Source of the DNA: a bacterium
Lineage (GTDB): Bacteria > Patescibacteriota > Andersenbacteria > UBA10190
DNA length: 57,310 bases
Direction of reading: 5' to 3'
Assembly (NCBI GenBank): GCA_030698495.1
Contig: JAUYKA010000018.1
Span: 1-57,310 of the forward strand
Part shown: piece by piece, positions 36,167 through 45,664 of the stretch
How positions within the stretch are numbered: position 1 is the stretch's first letter
Layout: the number at the start of each line of letters is the position of its first letter
Made by a program: the position numbers and the translations under genes
The notes under the pieces: model-generated
What the model saw: the letters and a program-made list of their open reading frames with translations, nothing else
What the model was told of the DNA's origin: nothing
Databases searched by the model: none

Positions 36167-37150
36167 ATGCCAATTATAAAAACCGTGAACTTAACCAAGG
36201 AATACAAAGTCCACGAAAAGGACCCAGGCTTTATTGCTTCCGTGAAAAGCTTGTTTTCCCGCAAGTATAAAATTGTCGAAGCCGTCAAAGCCATCAACAT
36301 TAGCATCGACGAAGGGGAACTGGTCGGTTTCATCGGCCCCAACGGTGCCGGCAAAACCACCACGCTTAAAATGCTATCAGGGCTGCTCTACCCCACGAAC
36401 GGTACTGCCCAAGTCATGGGCTTCACCCCCTGGCAGCGCCGCAAAGATTTTTTGAAACAATTTTCTTTGGTGATGGGTCAAAAAGCGCAACTTTGGTGGG
36501 ACTTACCCTTATATGATTCACTACTGCTCCAGCGTGACATCTACGAGATGACTAAACCCGATTTTCAAAACAGCCTGGAAGAACTGGTGGAAATGCTTGA
36601 GTTACAAAAATTTTTAAAAACACAAGTCAGAAAGCTTTCCCTTGGCCAGCGTATGCGCGGCGAATTGGCCGCCGCCTTCATTTACCGCCCGCGTGTTCTC
36701 TTTCTGGATGAGCCGACCATCGGTTTGGATATTGTCGTCCAGAAAAAAGTCCGCGAGTTTATCAAAGGCTATCAACAACGCTACGGCGCCACCATTATTC
36801 TAACCAGCCATTATTTGGATGACGTCAGTGAATTATGTGATCGCTTGATTATCATTGACCATGGCCAAAAAGCATTTGATGGTTCCACTACTGAACTAAT
36901 CAGTACGCACATCGACCACAAACGCATTGTGTTGTCTTTTAATAAACCGGTCCAAAAAACCGATTTATCCACCTACGGCAAAGTTATCCACTATCAGCCG
37001 TACAAAGCAACTATTCAAGTTGAGCGCAATCAAACTACCGGGCAGGCTGCCGCCATGTTAACCACATTACCCGTCAGCGATGTCTCTATTGAAGAACCGT
37101 CATTGGAAGACGTTGCCCGCGAACTCTTCACCGGCCATGATTATTCGTAA
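36167..37150 (+). CDS. ABC-2 type transporter ATP-binding protein
   Basis: GPNGAGKTTTLKMLSGL; LSLGQRMRGELAAAFIYRPRVLFLDEPTIGLD; LTSHYLDDVSELC. Confidence 0.93.
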   Translation: MPIIKTVNLTKEYKVHEKDPGFIASVKSLFSRKYKIVEAVKAINISIDEGELVGFIGPNGAGKTTTLKMLSGLLYPTNGTAQVMGFTPWQRRKDFLKQFSLVMGQKAQLWWDLPLYDSLLLQRDIYEMTKPDFQNSLEELVEMLELQKFLKTQVRKLSLGQRMRGELAAAFIYRPRVLFLDEPTIGLDIVVQKKVREFIKGYQQRYGATIILTSHYLDDVSELCDRLIIIDHGQKAFDGSTTELISTHIDHKRIVLSFNKPVQKTDLSTYGKVIHYQPYKATIQVERNQTTGQAAAMLTTLPVSDVSIEEPSLEDVARELFTGHDYS

Positions 37151-37934
37151 GCTTTGGCGGGTACTGGCCCTAGACTTCAGTCGTACGTTGCAATATCGTA
37201 CCGACGCTCTGCTTTGGATGCTAGCCGAAGCCGCCATTCCGCTTGTCGCCATGTTTATTTGGCTGGCCGTATCTGCAGGGTCGAATAAAGGACCGACCGG
37301 TCAGGAAATATTGTCATATTACGTGGTGGTTATTTTTGTTAAATTGCTAACCGATGCCTGGAACGGCGCCTTTATGGCGCAGGATATTTTACAAGGCGAA
37401 ATCGTCCAGGATTTGGTTAGACCTATTCCGGTAGTGTTTAAATACATTGCCAACAACCTGACTGAAAAAGTGATAAAACTTATACTGCCCATAGCCGCTA
37501 TTATCTTTATTGCTTTATTAAAACCGGATTTTTTTTCCAACGCGCTTTTACTGCCACATCGTTGGTTGTTGTTTGTGATTAGCCTGGCCTTAGCCATGAC
37601 TCTACAGTTCCTGATAGATATGGTTATCGGCACGCTGGCGTTCTGGTTGGAAGATGTTAATCAGTTACGACAATATAAAGAAATGCTAAGCTCTGCCGCC
37701 TCCGGATTGTTAATCCCCTTGGCTTTTCTCCCCTCGGTGTTTGTTACCGGGCTTAACTGGCTCCCCTTTCGCTATGTCATCTCCGCACCGGCGGAAATTT
37801 TGACTGGAAACTATGTTAGCTTAACCGCACCTAGTCTTATCACCATTCAAGCCGCTTGGGTATTTGCCTTAGTTCTTATTATTCGCTGGCAGTGGCGCGC
37901 CGGCTTACGCCGCTATGCTATCCCCGGTCAGTAA
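37137..37934 (+). CDS. ABC-2 type permease
   Basis: Start MIIRKLWRVLALDFSRTLQYRTDALLW overlapping end of ATPase; 6 hydrophobic segments. Confidence 0.85.
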   Translation: MIIRKLWRVLALDFSRTLQYRTDALLWMLAEAAIPLVAMFIWLAVSAGSNKGPTGQEILSYYVVVIFVKLLTDAWNGAFMAQDILQGEIVQDLVRPIPVVFKYIANNLTEKVIKLILPIAAIIFIALLKPDFFSNALLLPHRWLLFVISLALAMTLQFLIDMVIGTLAFWLEDVNQLRQYKEMLSSAASGLLIPLAFLPSVFVTGLNWLPFRYVISAPAEILTGNYVSLTAPSLITIQAAWVFALVLIIRWQWRAGLRRYAIPGQ

Positions 37935-38724
37935 TCTCAAACATTGGACACGAGTCTGGCTCTCCGGCACCAGAGCCAGTCTTGTTCGCGAAATGGAATT
38001 TCGTGGTAACTTTATTGCCGGCCTTATTCGTCAATTGATATGGGTATCTATCTTTGTGCTAATGGTAGAAGTTATGTTCAGCAACACCAACCAATTGGCC
38101 GGCTGGGATCACGCGGAAGTACTGCTGTTACTGGCTCTGTCCCGCATTATCGAAGGATTAATGAACGCGCTTTTTATCAACAACCTCATGCACCTGCCGG
38201 AAATAGTGCAGCAGGGAAAATTTGATTTTCATCTCGTCAAACCTCTGCCTGTTCAATTCTATACTTCTTTACGCAGCGCTAATATTAATCAAACGGCCAA
38301 CATTGTCGCCGGAGTTTTCCTGCTATTTTATGCCTCTACCGCGGCGCATATTTCGCTATTCACTGTCAGCTGGTTATGGCTTGGATTCTTGGCAATTGCC
38401 GGCATGATCATTTACTACAGTCTGCTGATAATAGCCGCCTCGCTTGTTTTCGTTCTTGAGCGACTGGAGTTTTTATGGGGATTCAACATGATAATCTCCG
38501 AACCACTGACCGTCCCCTTTGATATTTTTCCTAGCGGTGCTCGCGTATCTCTTACCTATCTTCTGCCCCTGGCTTTTATTGTCTACGTTCCGGCTCAAGC
38601 CGTCACCGGACGCTTAACCGGCCAAACAATTATCCTGGCCTTTTTTATCGCCGCTATCACCTTAACCCTTGCCAACCTGGCGTGGCGCGCCGGCCTGCGC
38701 CGTTACTCCAGCGCCAGCTCGTAA
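37915..38724 (+). CDS. ABC-2 type permease
   Basis: Multi-TM, overlaps preceding permease; similar layout. Confidence 0.85.
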   Translation: MLSPVSNLKHWTRVWLSGTRASLVREMEFRGNFIAGLIRQLIWVSIFVLMVEVMFSNTNQLAGWDHAEVLLLLALSRIIEGLMNALFINNLMHLPEIVQQGKFDFHLVKPLPVQFYTSLRSANINQTANIVAGVFLLFYASTAAHISLFTVSWLWLGFLAIAGMIIYYSLLIIAASLVFVLERLEFLWGFNMIISEPLTVPFDIFPSGARVSLTYLLPLAFIVYVPAQAVTGRLTGQTIILAFFIAAITLTLANLAWRAGLRRYSSASS

Positions 38725-38732
38725 ATACACCG

Positions 38733-38757
38733 CGTTCTAAACCTTAGGTTTAGAACG
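38733..38757. repeat. 25-bp palindrome
   Basis: CGTTCTAAACCT-t-AGGTTTAGAACG. Confidence 0.9.
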
Positions 38758-38785
38758 ACCTTAATACGGCTTGTAGCGGCAAAAT

Positions 38786-38814
38786 AAACGGCTCAAGCGA
38801 CGCTTGAGCCGTTT
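38786..38814. terminator. Bidirectional terminator between convergent genes
   Basis: aaacggctcaagcg-a-cgcttgagccgttt. Confidence 0.8.
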
Positions 38815-38822
38815 AACCTCTT

Positions 38823-39299
38823 TTAATTCAACGCCCAAATGGCGTAATTTAGATAACTGGCAAAACTAACCCAAAGCAAATAAGGCAACAACAAATACGC
38901 CGCCGGTTTGGAAATCCTATAAAACAACACAATCGTCCATACAATCGCCAACCACATCGCCGCGATTTCCAGCAGTGCCAATCCGGGATTTTGCATGCCA
39001 AAGAAAATAATCGACCAGACAGAATTCAACACCAACTGAACCGCAAACACCCCTACTGCTTTTTTCACATCGCTTCTCTGCCAGCCTCTCTGCCACACCA
39101 ACCAAACTGCGATACCCATCAGCAAATACAACGTCGTCCATACCGGACCAAAAATCCAATTAGGCGGCGCCAGCACCGGCCTGATCAAAGTGGCATACCA
39201 ATTAGGTATCGCCGAGGTGGTAAAAAAAGCCCCCAAAATCCCCGCGCCTTCGCAAATAATTACCGCAACAACCAACCCAATCCATTTATTCACTAACAT
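38823..39299 (-). CDS. TspO/MBR family protein
   Basis: WYATLIRPVLAPPNWIFGPVWTTLYLLMGIAVWLVW; QLVLNSVWSIIFF; PYLLWVSFASYLNYAIWALN. Confidence 0.92.
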   Translation of the reverse strand: MLVNKWIGLVVAVIICEGAGILGAFFTTSAIPNWYATLIRPVLAPPNWIFGPVWTTLYLLMGIAVWLVWQRGWQRSDVKKAVGVFAVQLVLNSVWSIIFFGMQNPGLALLEIAAMWLAIVWTIVLFYRISKPAAYLLLPYLLWVSFASYLNYAIWALN

Positions 39300-39376
39300 A
39301 CAAACATTTTAACACGATATAGACAATACGGATACAACGGAGCGGGTAACGGGAATCGCCCACTAATATAGCGGGC

Positions 39377-39395
39377 GCCCGCCGTACTGGCGGGC
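39377..39395. repeat. GC-rich hairpin
   Basis: GCCCGCC-gtact-GGCGGGC. Confidence 0.85.
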
Positions 39396-39410
39396 GAACC
39401 CAATACTGTG

Positions 39411-39481
39411 AGCGGGATACCAGAATCGAACTGGCGCATCCAGCTTGGGAAGCTGGCGTACTGCCACTGTACTAATCCCGC
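39411..39481 (-). tRNA. tRNA-Gly (anticodon CCC), no encoded CCA
   Basis: GCGGGAT/ATCCCGC acceptor; CCAGC-TTCCCAA-GCTGG; GCCAGTTCGATTCTGGT. Confidence 0.92.
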
Positions 39482-39535
39482 ATAGAGCTACTGTCCTTAC
39501 CTTGCCTTGTCCGCCGAAGCTTTAGCGAAGGCGGA

Positions 39536-39569
39536 GGAAGGTCGTGTTCTACCACTGAACCATACCCGC
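39536..39569 (-). pseudogene. 5' half of a tRNA-Gly truncated in the anticodon loop
   Basis: GCGGGTATGGTTCAGTGGTAGAACACGACCTTCC then GC-rich palindromic element; no 3' half follows. Confidence 0.75.
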
Positions 39570-39620
39570 CTACGCTTTCAGCTACGGCGGGCAATGCCCG
39601 CTTGCTGAACCAACTGTCCG

Positions 39621-39654
39621 GCTGTATTTACTTAATTTACTGTACTCGCTGTAT
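39621..39654. repeat. AGTAAAT-family dispersed repeat
   Basis: gctgtatttacttaatttactgtactcgctgtat. Confidence 0.85.
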
Positions 39655-40206
39655 AACTCGTCCTTCCTGCCTATCCCACTTTAAATGAAACGGCAGTACC
39701 ACGACAAGTCTTTCTTTCGCTAGCTGCTGATATAAATCATCCGGCGTTTCCGCCGAGCGCTGTTGGCGCAAACTCTCTTGCTCCAAATATGGCAACAGGA
39801 CATAGTTGTCATAATCGTCCAGTATTAATCCGGTTGTATCCTTAATCTGATTTTCTTGACTCACATTTAATATTTCCGTGCGGTATCTTTCCGCGTCAGC
39901 TAAGGTGACATTCTGGCGCAGTTGCGCGTAATGCGTCAGATGCTGGCGTGCCAGCGTGTTTAATGCGTCAGCCGCCGTTGGTATCTCTTGTCCGGTTTTT
40001 TCCGCAAACGTCTGCTGAATTTTTTCTTCCTTCAGCCACCGCGTTGAACTGACGCAGCCCCTGGTTGTACACACTACCGGCCAAGGAAAATATTCCGCCA
40101 ACACGTTTCCGGCCGGATCGCTCCCAGCCAAAACCCATGCCCAGCCGCCAAGCAGCAGTAATAAAAAGACTAATATTACCAACCCTGTTATCAATAGCCA
40201 GCGCAT
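39637..40206 (-). CDS. TM-anchored protein with SurA-N-like helical domain
   Basis: N-terminal TM; AADALNTLARQHLTHYAQLRQNV... Confidence 0.6.
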   Translation of the reverse strand: MRWLLITGLVILVFLLLLLGGWAWVLAGSDPAGNVLAEYFPWPVVCTTRGCVSSTRWLKEEKIQQTFAEKTGQEIPTAADALNTLARQHLTHYAQLRQNVTLADAERYRTEILNVSQENQIKDTTGLILDDYDNYVLLPYLEQESLRQQRSAETPDDLYQQLAKERLVVVLPFHLKWDRQEGRVIQRVQ

Positions 40207-40209
40207 ATC

Positions 40210-40605
40210 TTATGTATCCTCGTCGTTAAAATCAAACGCATCGCCTACAAAAAATATGCGCCACCATCTTTCCGGCACCGGTCTGATTGGCACTTCAGCG
40301 TTAGCTTGACCATTCTCACTGCTCTTTTGCTCTTCATTGGGAATAAGCACCACTTTTTCCCCCGGCGCGCGGTAATTCAATTTCTCCCGTGCCAGTCTGT
40401 CCTGATAAGCGTCGGTATTAAAATATTGATTCAAATTTTCCAGCTCCGCCGCACTCTTTTGCATATCCTGCACCTGTTTTTCCAGCTTATTCACCTCTCG
40501 TTGCACACTAAGCCGACGATTCATTTCCTGTGCCAGGGAAATTAAAAGCCCTAAAACCACCACCACAACTACCGCCACCACAATTTTCGGCTGAAGGATA
40601 TTCAT
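40210..40605 (-). CDS. FtsB/DivIC-like septum formation initiator
   Basis: N-terminal TM + coiled coil VNKLEKQVQDMQKSAAELENLNQYF; DRLAREKLNYRAPGEKVVLI. Confidence 0.82.
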   Translation of the reverse strand: MNILQPKIVVAVVVVVVLGLLISLAQEMNRRLSVQREVNKLEKQVQDMQKSAAELENLNQYFNTDAYQDRLAREKLNYRAPGEKVVLIPNEEQKSSENGQANAEVPIRPVPERWWRIFFVGDAFDFNDEDT

Positions 40606-40617
40606 GGATCCATTATA

Positions 40618-40701
40618 AAGTAAATTAAGTAAATACAGTAAATTAAGTAAATACAGTAGCTGTATTTACTGTACTCGCTGAGTTCACTGTATTTACTGTT
40701 T
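40618..40701. repeat. AGTAAAT-family repeat array with head-to-head arms
   Basis: aagtaaattaagtaaatacagtaaattaagtaaatacagtagctgtatttactgtactcgctgagttcactgtatttactg. Confidence 0.92.
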
Positions 40702-41754
40702 AACCGTCACCGTTAATGTTTGCTCACCCCTTACTACCGTCAAGTTAAGCGGCAAACTTGTCAGTTGCGCCACAACGCTTTTCTGCCAATCCAACTGCTG
40801 ATCCCCTATTTTTGTTATTACATCGCCTTTCTTCATCCCGGCTGTTGCTGCCAGGCTATCCAACGTTACGGCATTAACGTGCGCTGTAAAAATCACCGCC
40901 TTGTCCTGACCCGGCCGACTAAAGGCGTAACTTATATCTAGTCCCAAATCAGTCAGTGGATTTAATTCCCGCTGGTTACCCACCACCCTGGCAAAACTTT
41001 CCCGTAAAACACTCACCGGTATTGCTGCACTTCCGGGCGTATCCATCATTACTGCCGCCAGTTTTCCCTCATCGTCCAATATCGGACTGCCGGTCCAGGC
41101 TTCTTTTGGCAACTCACTGCCCGCCAACACTTTTTGCAGTCCCGCTGGGCTGCCCCCGTCTGGCAAAACATAATCGCGTGCCTGAAATTGCCACGCTTTC
41201 GCGGCAAAAGTATTACTATTTCGTGTCAAAGACAACAAGTTTTGTCCGACCGACGGATCGTCTTGACTCATATCCAATGGCACTACCACGTAGTCGGTTA
41301 AGCGGTAATAAGTTAATCCGAATAACTCGTCTTGCCCGGCCAGCGCCAAAGGCAAAGCGCGTCCGGTATTGTCATAGGCTTGTACCTGACTTATCGGCGG
41401 TAACGTCGTTGCCACCAAACCATCACTTGTTACCGCCACCGCGGTACCGGCAATATTCACACCATCGCTCGCGGTGGTACCCAATAGAAAAACCGAACGC
41501 TGGGTCTTGTCCACCATATCCGCTGCCGCCCTATTTGGTGAAATAGTCACTTCTTGCACAGTCGTAAACAACTTATCGTTATCAGAAGACGCCAGGGGCG
41601 GCATTTGCGGCTCAACAATTTTTTGCCCCACCAACCCGCCAATAATACCTACGGCAAAAATCGATACCACCGCAGCCGTCATCCATGTCAGTGAAACTCT
41701 CACTACTTGTGGCTGTTTCTCCTCATTGTTTTGCCGGTCCATACTCATATCCAT
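40693..41754 (-). CDS. HtrA-like protein with PDZ, catalytic triad apparently lost
   Basis: N-terminal TM; GTAVAVTSDGLVATTLPP; WTGSPILDDEGKLAAVMM; C-terminal PDZ GMKKGDVITKIGDQQLDW. Confidence 0.8.
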   Translation of the reverse strand: MDMSMDRQNNEEKQPQVVRVSLTWMTAAVVSIFAVGIIGGLVGQKIVEPQMPPLASSDNDKLFTTVQEVTISPNRAAADMVDKTQRSVFLLGTTASDGVNIAGTAVAVTSDGLVATTLPPISQVQAYDNTGRALPLALAGQDELFGLTYYRLTDYVVVPLDMSQDDPSVGQNLLSLTRNSNTFAAKAWQFQARDYVLPDGGSPAGLQKVLAGSELPKEAWTGSPILDDEGKLAAVMMDTPGSAAIPVSVLRESFARVVGNQRELNPLTDLGLDISYAFSRPGQDKAVIFTAHVNAVTLDSLAATAGMKKGDVITKIGDQQLDWQKSVVAQLTSLPLNLTVVRGEQTLTVTVKQ

Positions 41755-42518
41755 CTGGCCGTCAATAATAAAAGCAAAAGTGCTGCTGTTCCCAGAATAA
41801 CATACTCGGTAATCTCGTGCCGACCGGATTTTCCTTCATAGCCGATTCTGATTAGATGGAACAAAACGTAATAAAACACTACGATCACTCCCGCTTGCAC
41901 CAAAAAATGAATCGGTAGAAACTGCAGTACCCAGGCCAGTTGCGTCAGCACCATCGCCACACCCAGAGACAATAGGACGCCTTTCAACAAGCCGGGGAGT
42001 ACTCGCCGCAAGGCTTGCAGCAGCAACAGAAACGACGCCAGGAAAATAAAAACTAACGTTAACAGCAGCGGTAGAAACAGATGATAACGCAGACCCAGCA
42101 CCACCGCCGTGTTCAAGAAAAACACCAACACCGTGATAATCCAGTTCCAGGTGGGAAAAGCCTGTTTAGCGCCATGGCGCAGCAGTAGAAAAAACACCAC
42201 CGCCGCCAAGACATAATACATATGAATCAGTGGCGTCAATGGTATGAATAACGAAAACCCGGCCAATCCCATCGCTGTCAGCACCGGCAAAACCGTCTGG
42301 GTTAAATTAAACCTACCCCTTTCCTCCCAGCGCACCAGAAAAATACCGTAAGAAATAAGCAGTAATAGCACTACGGCCACCCCCATTATCCATTGCTGAA
42401 ACGACATCATTAATTCCAGCCCCACAAAAAACAGCAGGGATAGCAGTAGATAGTGAGATGTCGCAAACTTCGCCAGCCGTTGTATAAAACCCAGAAAACT
42501 AGTAAATATTTTCTTCAT
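41745..42518 (-). CDS. Hypothetical polytopic membrane protein
   Basis: 257 aa, ~8 hydrophobic segments. Confidence 0.7.
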   Translation of the reverse strand: MKKIFTSFLGFIQRLAKFATSHYLLLSLLFFVGLELMMSFQQWIMGVAVVLLLLISYGIFLVRWEERGRFNLTQTVLPVLTAMGLAGFSLFIPLTPLIHMYYVLAAVVFFLLLRHGAKQAFPTWNWIITVLVFFLNTAVVLGLRYHLFLPLLLTLVFIFLASFLLLLQALRRVLPGLLKGVLLSLGVAMVLTQLAWVLQFLPIHFLVQAGVIVVFYYVLFHLIRIGYEGKSGRHEITEYVILGTAALLLLLLTARWI

Positions 42519-42571
42519 AATCTACCAGCAAGATAAGCCATAACAGTAAATACAGCAAGGTCAGTAAATAC

Positions 42572-42630
42572 AGTAAATTCAGCCCAGCCTTCGCCCGCCA
42601 ATATTTTGCTTCGCAAAAAATAGGCGGGCT
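42572..42630 (+). repeat. Left copy of 59-bp perfect inverted repeat
   Basis: Exact reverse complement of 45602-45660. Confidence 0.95.
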
Positions 42631-42727
42631 TCGGCCTTCAACTCCGAGGCTCAGGCTCGAAGAGCGGGCAAAGCGAAGCTAGTAAATTCGGTGATTACAG
42701 AAGCTTTATTTACTGTATTTACTTAAT

Positions 42728-43657
42728 TTACTGTTTTCTAACTAAATAGTCTCCCGCCGACAACGCCGCCGAGCAGCCTTGCCCGGCTGCCACAATAATT
42801 TGTGCGTCTCTGATATTAGTAGCGTCTCCCGCCGCAAAAAACCCGGGAACACTGGTTACGCCGTACCTGTCCGCTTCAATAGCGCCAAAACGGTTTAATT
42901 TTATTAAATCTTTAACCGGCTCTGTATTTGGTATAGCGCCTATAGCCACAAATACCCCCTCAACTTCCAATGATTTCTTCTCGTTTGTTTTTACGTCCTT
43001 GTAATCCAGCTTCTTAACCATAACCTCTCCCCCGAGTTCTTCCACCTGGGCGTTAAAAATAGCCGATATTTTAGGATCGTTAATAAAACTATCAACCAAA
43101 ACCGGATCGGCTGTCAGCTCTTCCAAATTCTGCAATAGATATATCTTTCCGGCTATCTTTTGCAGCATAATAACTGCCTCCGCCGCCGTATTGCCTCCGC
43201 CTACAACCGCCACCGTTTTCCCCTGAAAAAGAGGCGCATCGCAGGTCGCGCAGTAAGTAATGCCTCTGTTTCTGAAACTGTCTTCCCCGGGCACACCCAG
43301 CTGGCGCGGACGGCGTCCCGCCGTATAAATAACTGTTTTCCCTTGATACTCTTTTCCATCTGCTCCCGTGCACACAAAAACATCATCGCGTTTTTCTATC
43401 CGCGCCACCTTCTTTACCTCAACCGCCACCATATCCTCATGCAGTTTCAAATGATCAACCAGTTTCTGTGCCAGCGTGTTGCCATCCGTCACGCCATCTC
43501 CTGGCCAATTTTCAATCTCCCCGGAATTTCTCACCTCTCCGCCCGGCAGCTCGCCGAACAGAAGAACGCTCAACTTCTTGCGCGCCGCGTAGATCGCCGC
43601 CGTCACCCCGGCCGGACCGTATCCGACAATAATAATGTCATAATTTTTTTTAACCAC
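42728..43657 (-). CDS. trxB: Thioredoxin reductase / FAD-dependent NAD(P)-disulfide oxidoreductase
   Basis: GYGPAGVTAAIYAARK; YCATCDAPLFQGKTVAVVGGGNTAAEAV; GFFAAGDATNIRDAQIIVAAGQG. Confidence 0.94.
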   Translation of the reverse strand: MVKKNYDIIIVGYGPAGVTAAIYAARKKLSVLLFGELPGGEVRNSGEIENWPGDGVTDGNTLAQKLVDHLKLHEDMVAVEVKKVARIEKRDDVFVCTGADGKEYQGKTVIYTAGRRPRQLGVPGEDSFRNRGITYCATCDAPLFQGKTVAVVGGGNTAAEAVIMLQKIAGKIYLLQNLEELTADPVLVDSFINDPKISAIFNAQVEELGGEVMVKKLDYKDVKTNEKKSLEVEGVFVAIGAIPNTEPVKDLIKLNRFGAIEADRYGVTSVPGFFAAGDATNIRDAQIIVAAGQGCSAALSAGDYLVRKQ

Positions 43658-43678
43658 AACCTTGTTATAAGAAAAATA

Positions 43679-43936
43679 TTACGCCCCGGCGATACCTAAA
43701 GCCTTGGCTAAACGCGCCTGATCAAAACCGATAATCAATTCTTCCTGATCACCATCTTTTATTGCAATCACCGGCACACCCATCTGTCCGGATTTCTCAA
43801 TCATCTCGCGCGCCTTTTCCTGATTAAGACCAACATCTATATCCTCAAACGCTACATTATTAGCCTGAAAAAATTCTTTAGCCGCCTTACAGTAGCCGCA
43901 AGTCTGTGTGCTGTAAATAGTAACTTGTTTTGCCAT
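43679..43936 (-). CDS. Glutaredoxin-like (NrdH/YruB type) protein
   Basis: MAKQVTIYSTQTCGYCKAAKEFF; MGVPVIAI; GFDQARL. Confidence 0.9.
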   Translation of the reverse strand: MAKQVTIYSTQTCGYCKAAKEFFQANNVAFEDIDVGLNQEKAREMIEKSGQMGVPVIAIKDGDQEELIIGFDQARLAKALGIAGA

Positions 43937-44217
43937 AGCAATTTTATTACAAATAATAAAACAACCAATAAGTTGTATCAATACACTATACAACACACCT
44001 CCTGTTATCGCCAGCCTATTTAACGGGCACGGTCAATTAGAGATAAACGATAAATTTTAAATTCTTAATTTTTAATCAATTAACTAATGTTTTAATAACC
44101 TAAACAAATTAGAACATTCAATAATTAAAGAATTGATTAAAAATTAAAAATTGGAAATTAAAAATTATCTTTTGTCTATTCCTTGCATCAAGCAGGTTAA
44201 AGAGCTATTTTTTATCC

Positions 44218-45552
44218 ATGTCCATGACTAAGCAAAAAACCAAAACCGTAGCTGTTGTCGGCCTGGGCTATGTCGGCCTGCCGGTGGCCATACTGGCCGC
44301 GGCCAAAGGCTGGCGTGTCATCGGTCTCGATAAAGATGCTAACAAAGTAGCCGCCATCAACGCTGGCCGCTCTCCTCTGAATGATGCCCAACTCAACAAA
44401 CAACTGAAAAAAGTAACCATCGAAGCCACTACTGATCCTGTCGCTATCAAACAAGCCAGTCATATAATAGTTGCCGTACCCACTCCGGTCAGCGATGGCA
44501 ACCTGCCCGATCTTACCCCCCTAAAATCAGCCGTTGAGTCTCTATGCCCTCATTTGCAGCCCGGCCAGTCTTTAATTATCGAATCAACCATTAACCCCGG
44601 CGTGACGGACGAAATCATAGTTCCCATACTTAGGAAACAACCCGGCCTAGTTTTGGATGTTGACGGTTACAGTCGCACGGCGGTCTGTTTAGCGCATTGC
44701 CCGGAACGTATTAATCCGGGCGACTCCCAATGGACTGTGCGCAATATCCCGCGCGTTATCGGCGGGTACTCGAACCCCGGCGTGACTAAAGCAAAATCTT
44801 TCTATGATAGCATCGTCGAGGCCCCTATCAAACGCATGAATTCCATCCAAGAAGCTGAAGCCGTCAAAATATTGGAGAATACTTTTCGTGACATTAATAT
44901 CGCTTTCATTAATGAAATGGCCAAATCTTTTGCCAAACTTAACATTGATATCTTAAACGTCATTGCCGGCGCGGCTACCAAGCCGTTTGCTTTTCTCCCT
45001 CACTATCCCGGCAACGGCGTCGGCGGCCACTGCATTAGTGTCGACCCCTACTACATGATTGAACGCGGCCGTAAAGCCGGTTTCGACCATGAATTTCTAA
45101 AGCTGGCACGGCGCATCAATGACAGCATGCCTGCGTACACCGTTGAATTATTATTAACCGGTTGGGAAAAACTGTCCGTTAAATCTTCGGCGCAAAAAGT
45201 AGCCTTACTGGGCCTGGCCTATAAAAAGAACATCGACGATTTGCGGGAAAGCCCAGCGCTGGAAATTAAGCGCCTACTGGAAAACAAAAAAATTTCCATA
45301 AATATCTACGATCCCTATGCCGCCAAACAATCAACTGTGAACAGTCTTGACCAAGCGCTGGTCGGAGCCAGTGCCGTTATGCTGGCCTGCGACCACGACG
45401 AATTTACTAAAAAATTAACGCCCGATTATCTCAAATCTTCCGGTATCCAACTGGTTATCGACGGAAAAAACGCGCTTGATGGCGATGGTATCGCCGCTGC
45501 CGGCATCTATTACTACGGCATCGGTCGTAAACGTTTACCAGCTATACAGTAA
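44218..45552 (+). CDS. Nucleotide sugar (UDP-HexNAc) dehydrogenase, WecC-like
   Basis: VVGLGYVGLPVAILAAAKGWRVIGLD; PERINPG; PGNGVGGHCISVDPYYM; GLAYKKNIDDLRESPALEI. Confidence 0.94.
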   Translation: MSMTKQKTKTVAVVGLGYVGLPVAILAAAKGWRVIGLDKDANKVAAINAGRSPLNDAQLNKQLKKVTIEATTDPVAIKQASHIIVAVPTPVSDGNLPDLTPLKSAVESLCPHLQPGQSLIIESTINPGVTDEIIVPILRKQPGLVLDVDGYSRTAVCLAHCPERINPGDSQWTVRNIPRVIGGYSNPGVTKAKSFYDSIVEAPIKRMNSIQEAEAVKILENTFRDINIAFINEMAKSFAKLNIDILNVIAGAATKPFAFLPHYPGNGVGGHCISVDPYYMIERGRKAGFDHEFLKLARRINDSMPAYTVELLLTGWEKLSVKSSAQKVALLGLAYKKNIDDLRESPALEIKRLLENKKISINIYDPYAAKQSTVNSLDQALVGASAVMLACDHDEFTKKLTPDYLKSSGIQLVIDGKNALDGDGIAAAGIYYYGIGRKRLPAIQ

Positions 45553-45601
45553 ATTCAGTAACTACAGCTGCTTTATTTACTAATCTCGCTTTGCCCGCCA
45601 T

Positions 45602-45660
45602 AGCCCGCCTATTTTTTGCGAAGCAAAATATTGGCGGGCGAAGGCTGGGCTGAATTTACT
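45602..45660 (-). repeat. Right copy of 59-bp perfect inverted repeat
   Basis: Exact reverse complement of 42572-42630. Confidence 0.95.
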
Positions 45661-45664
45661 ATAT

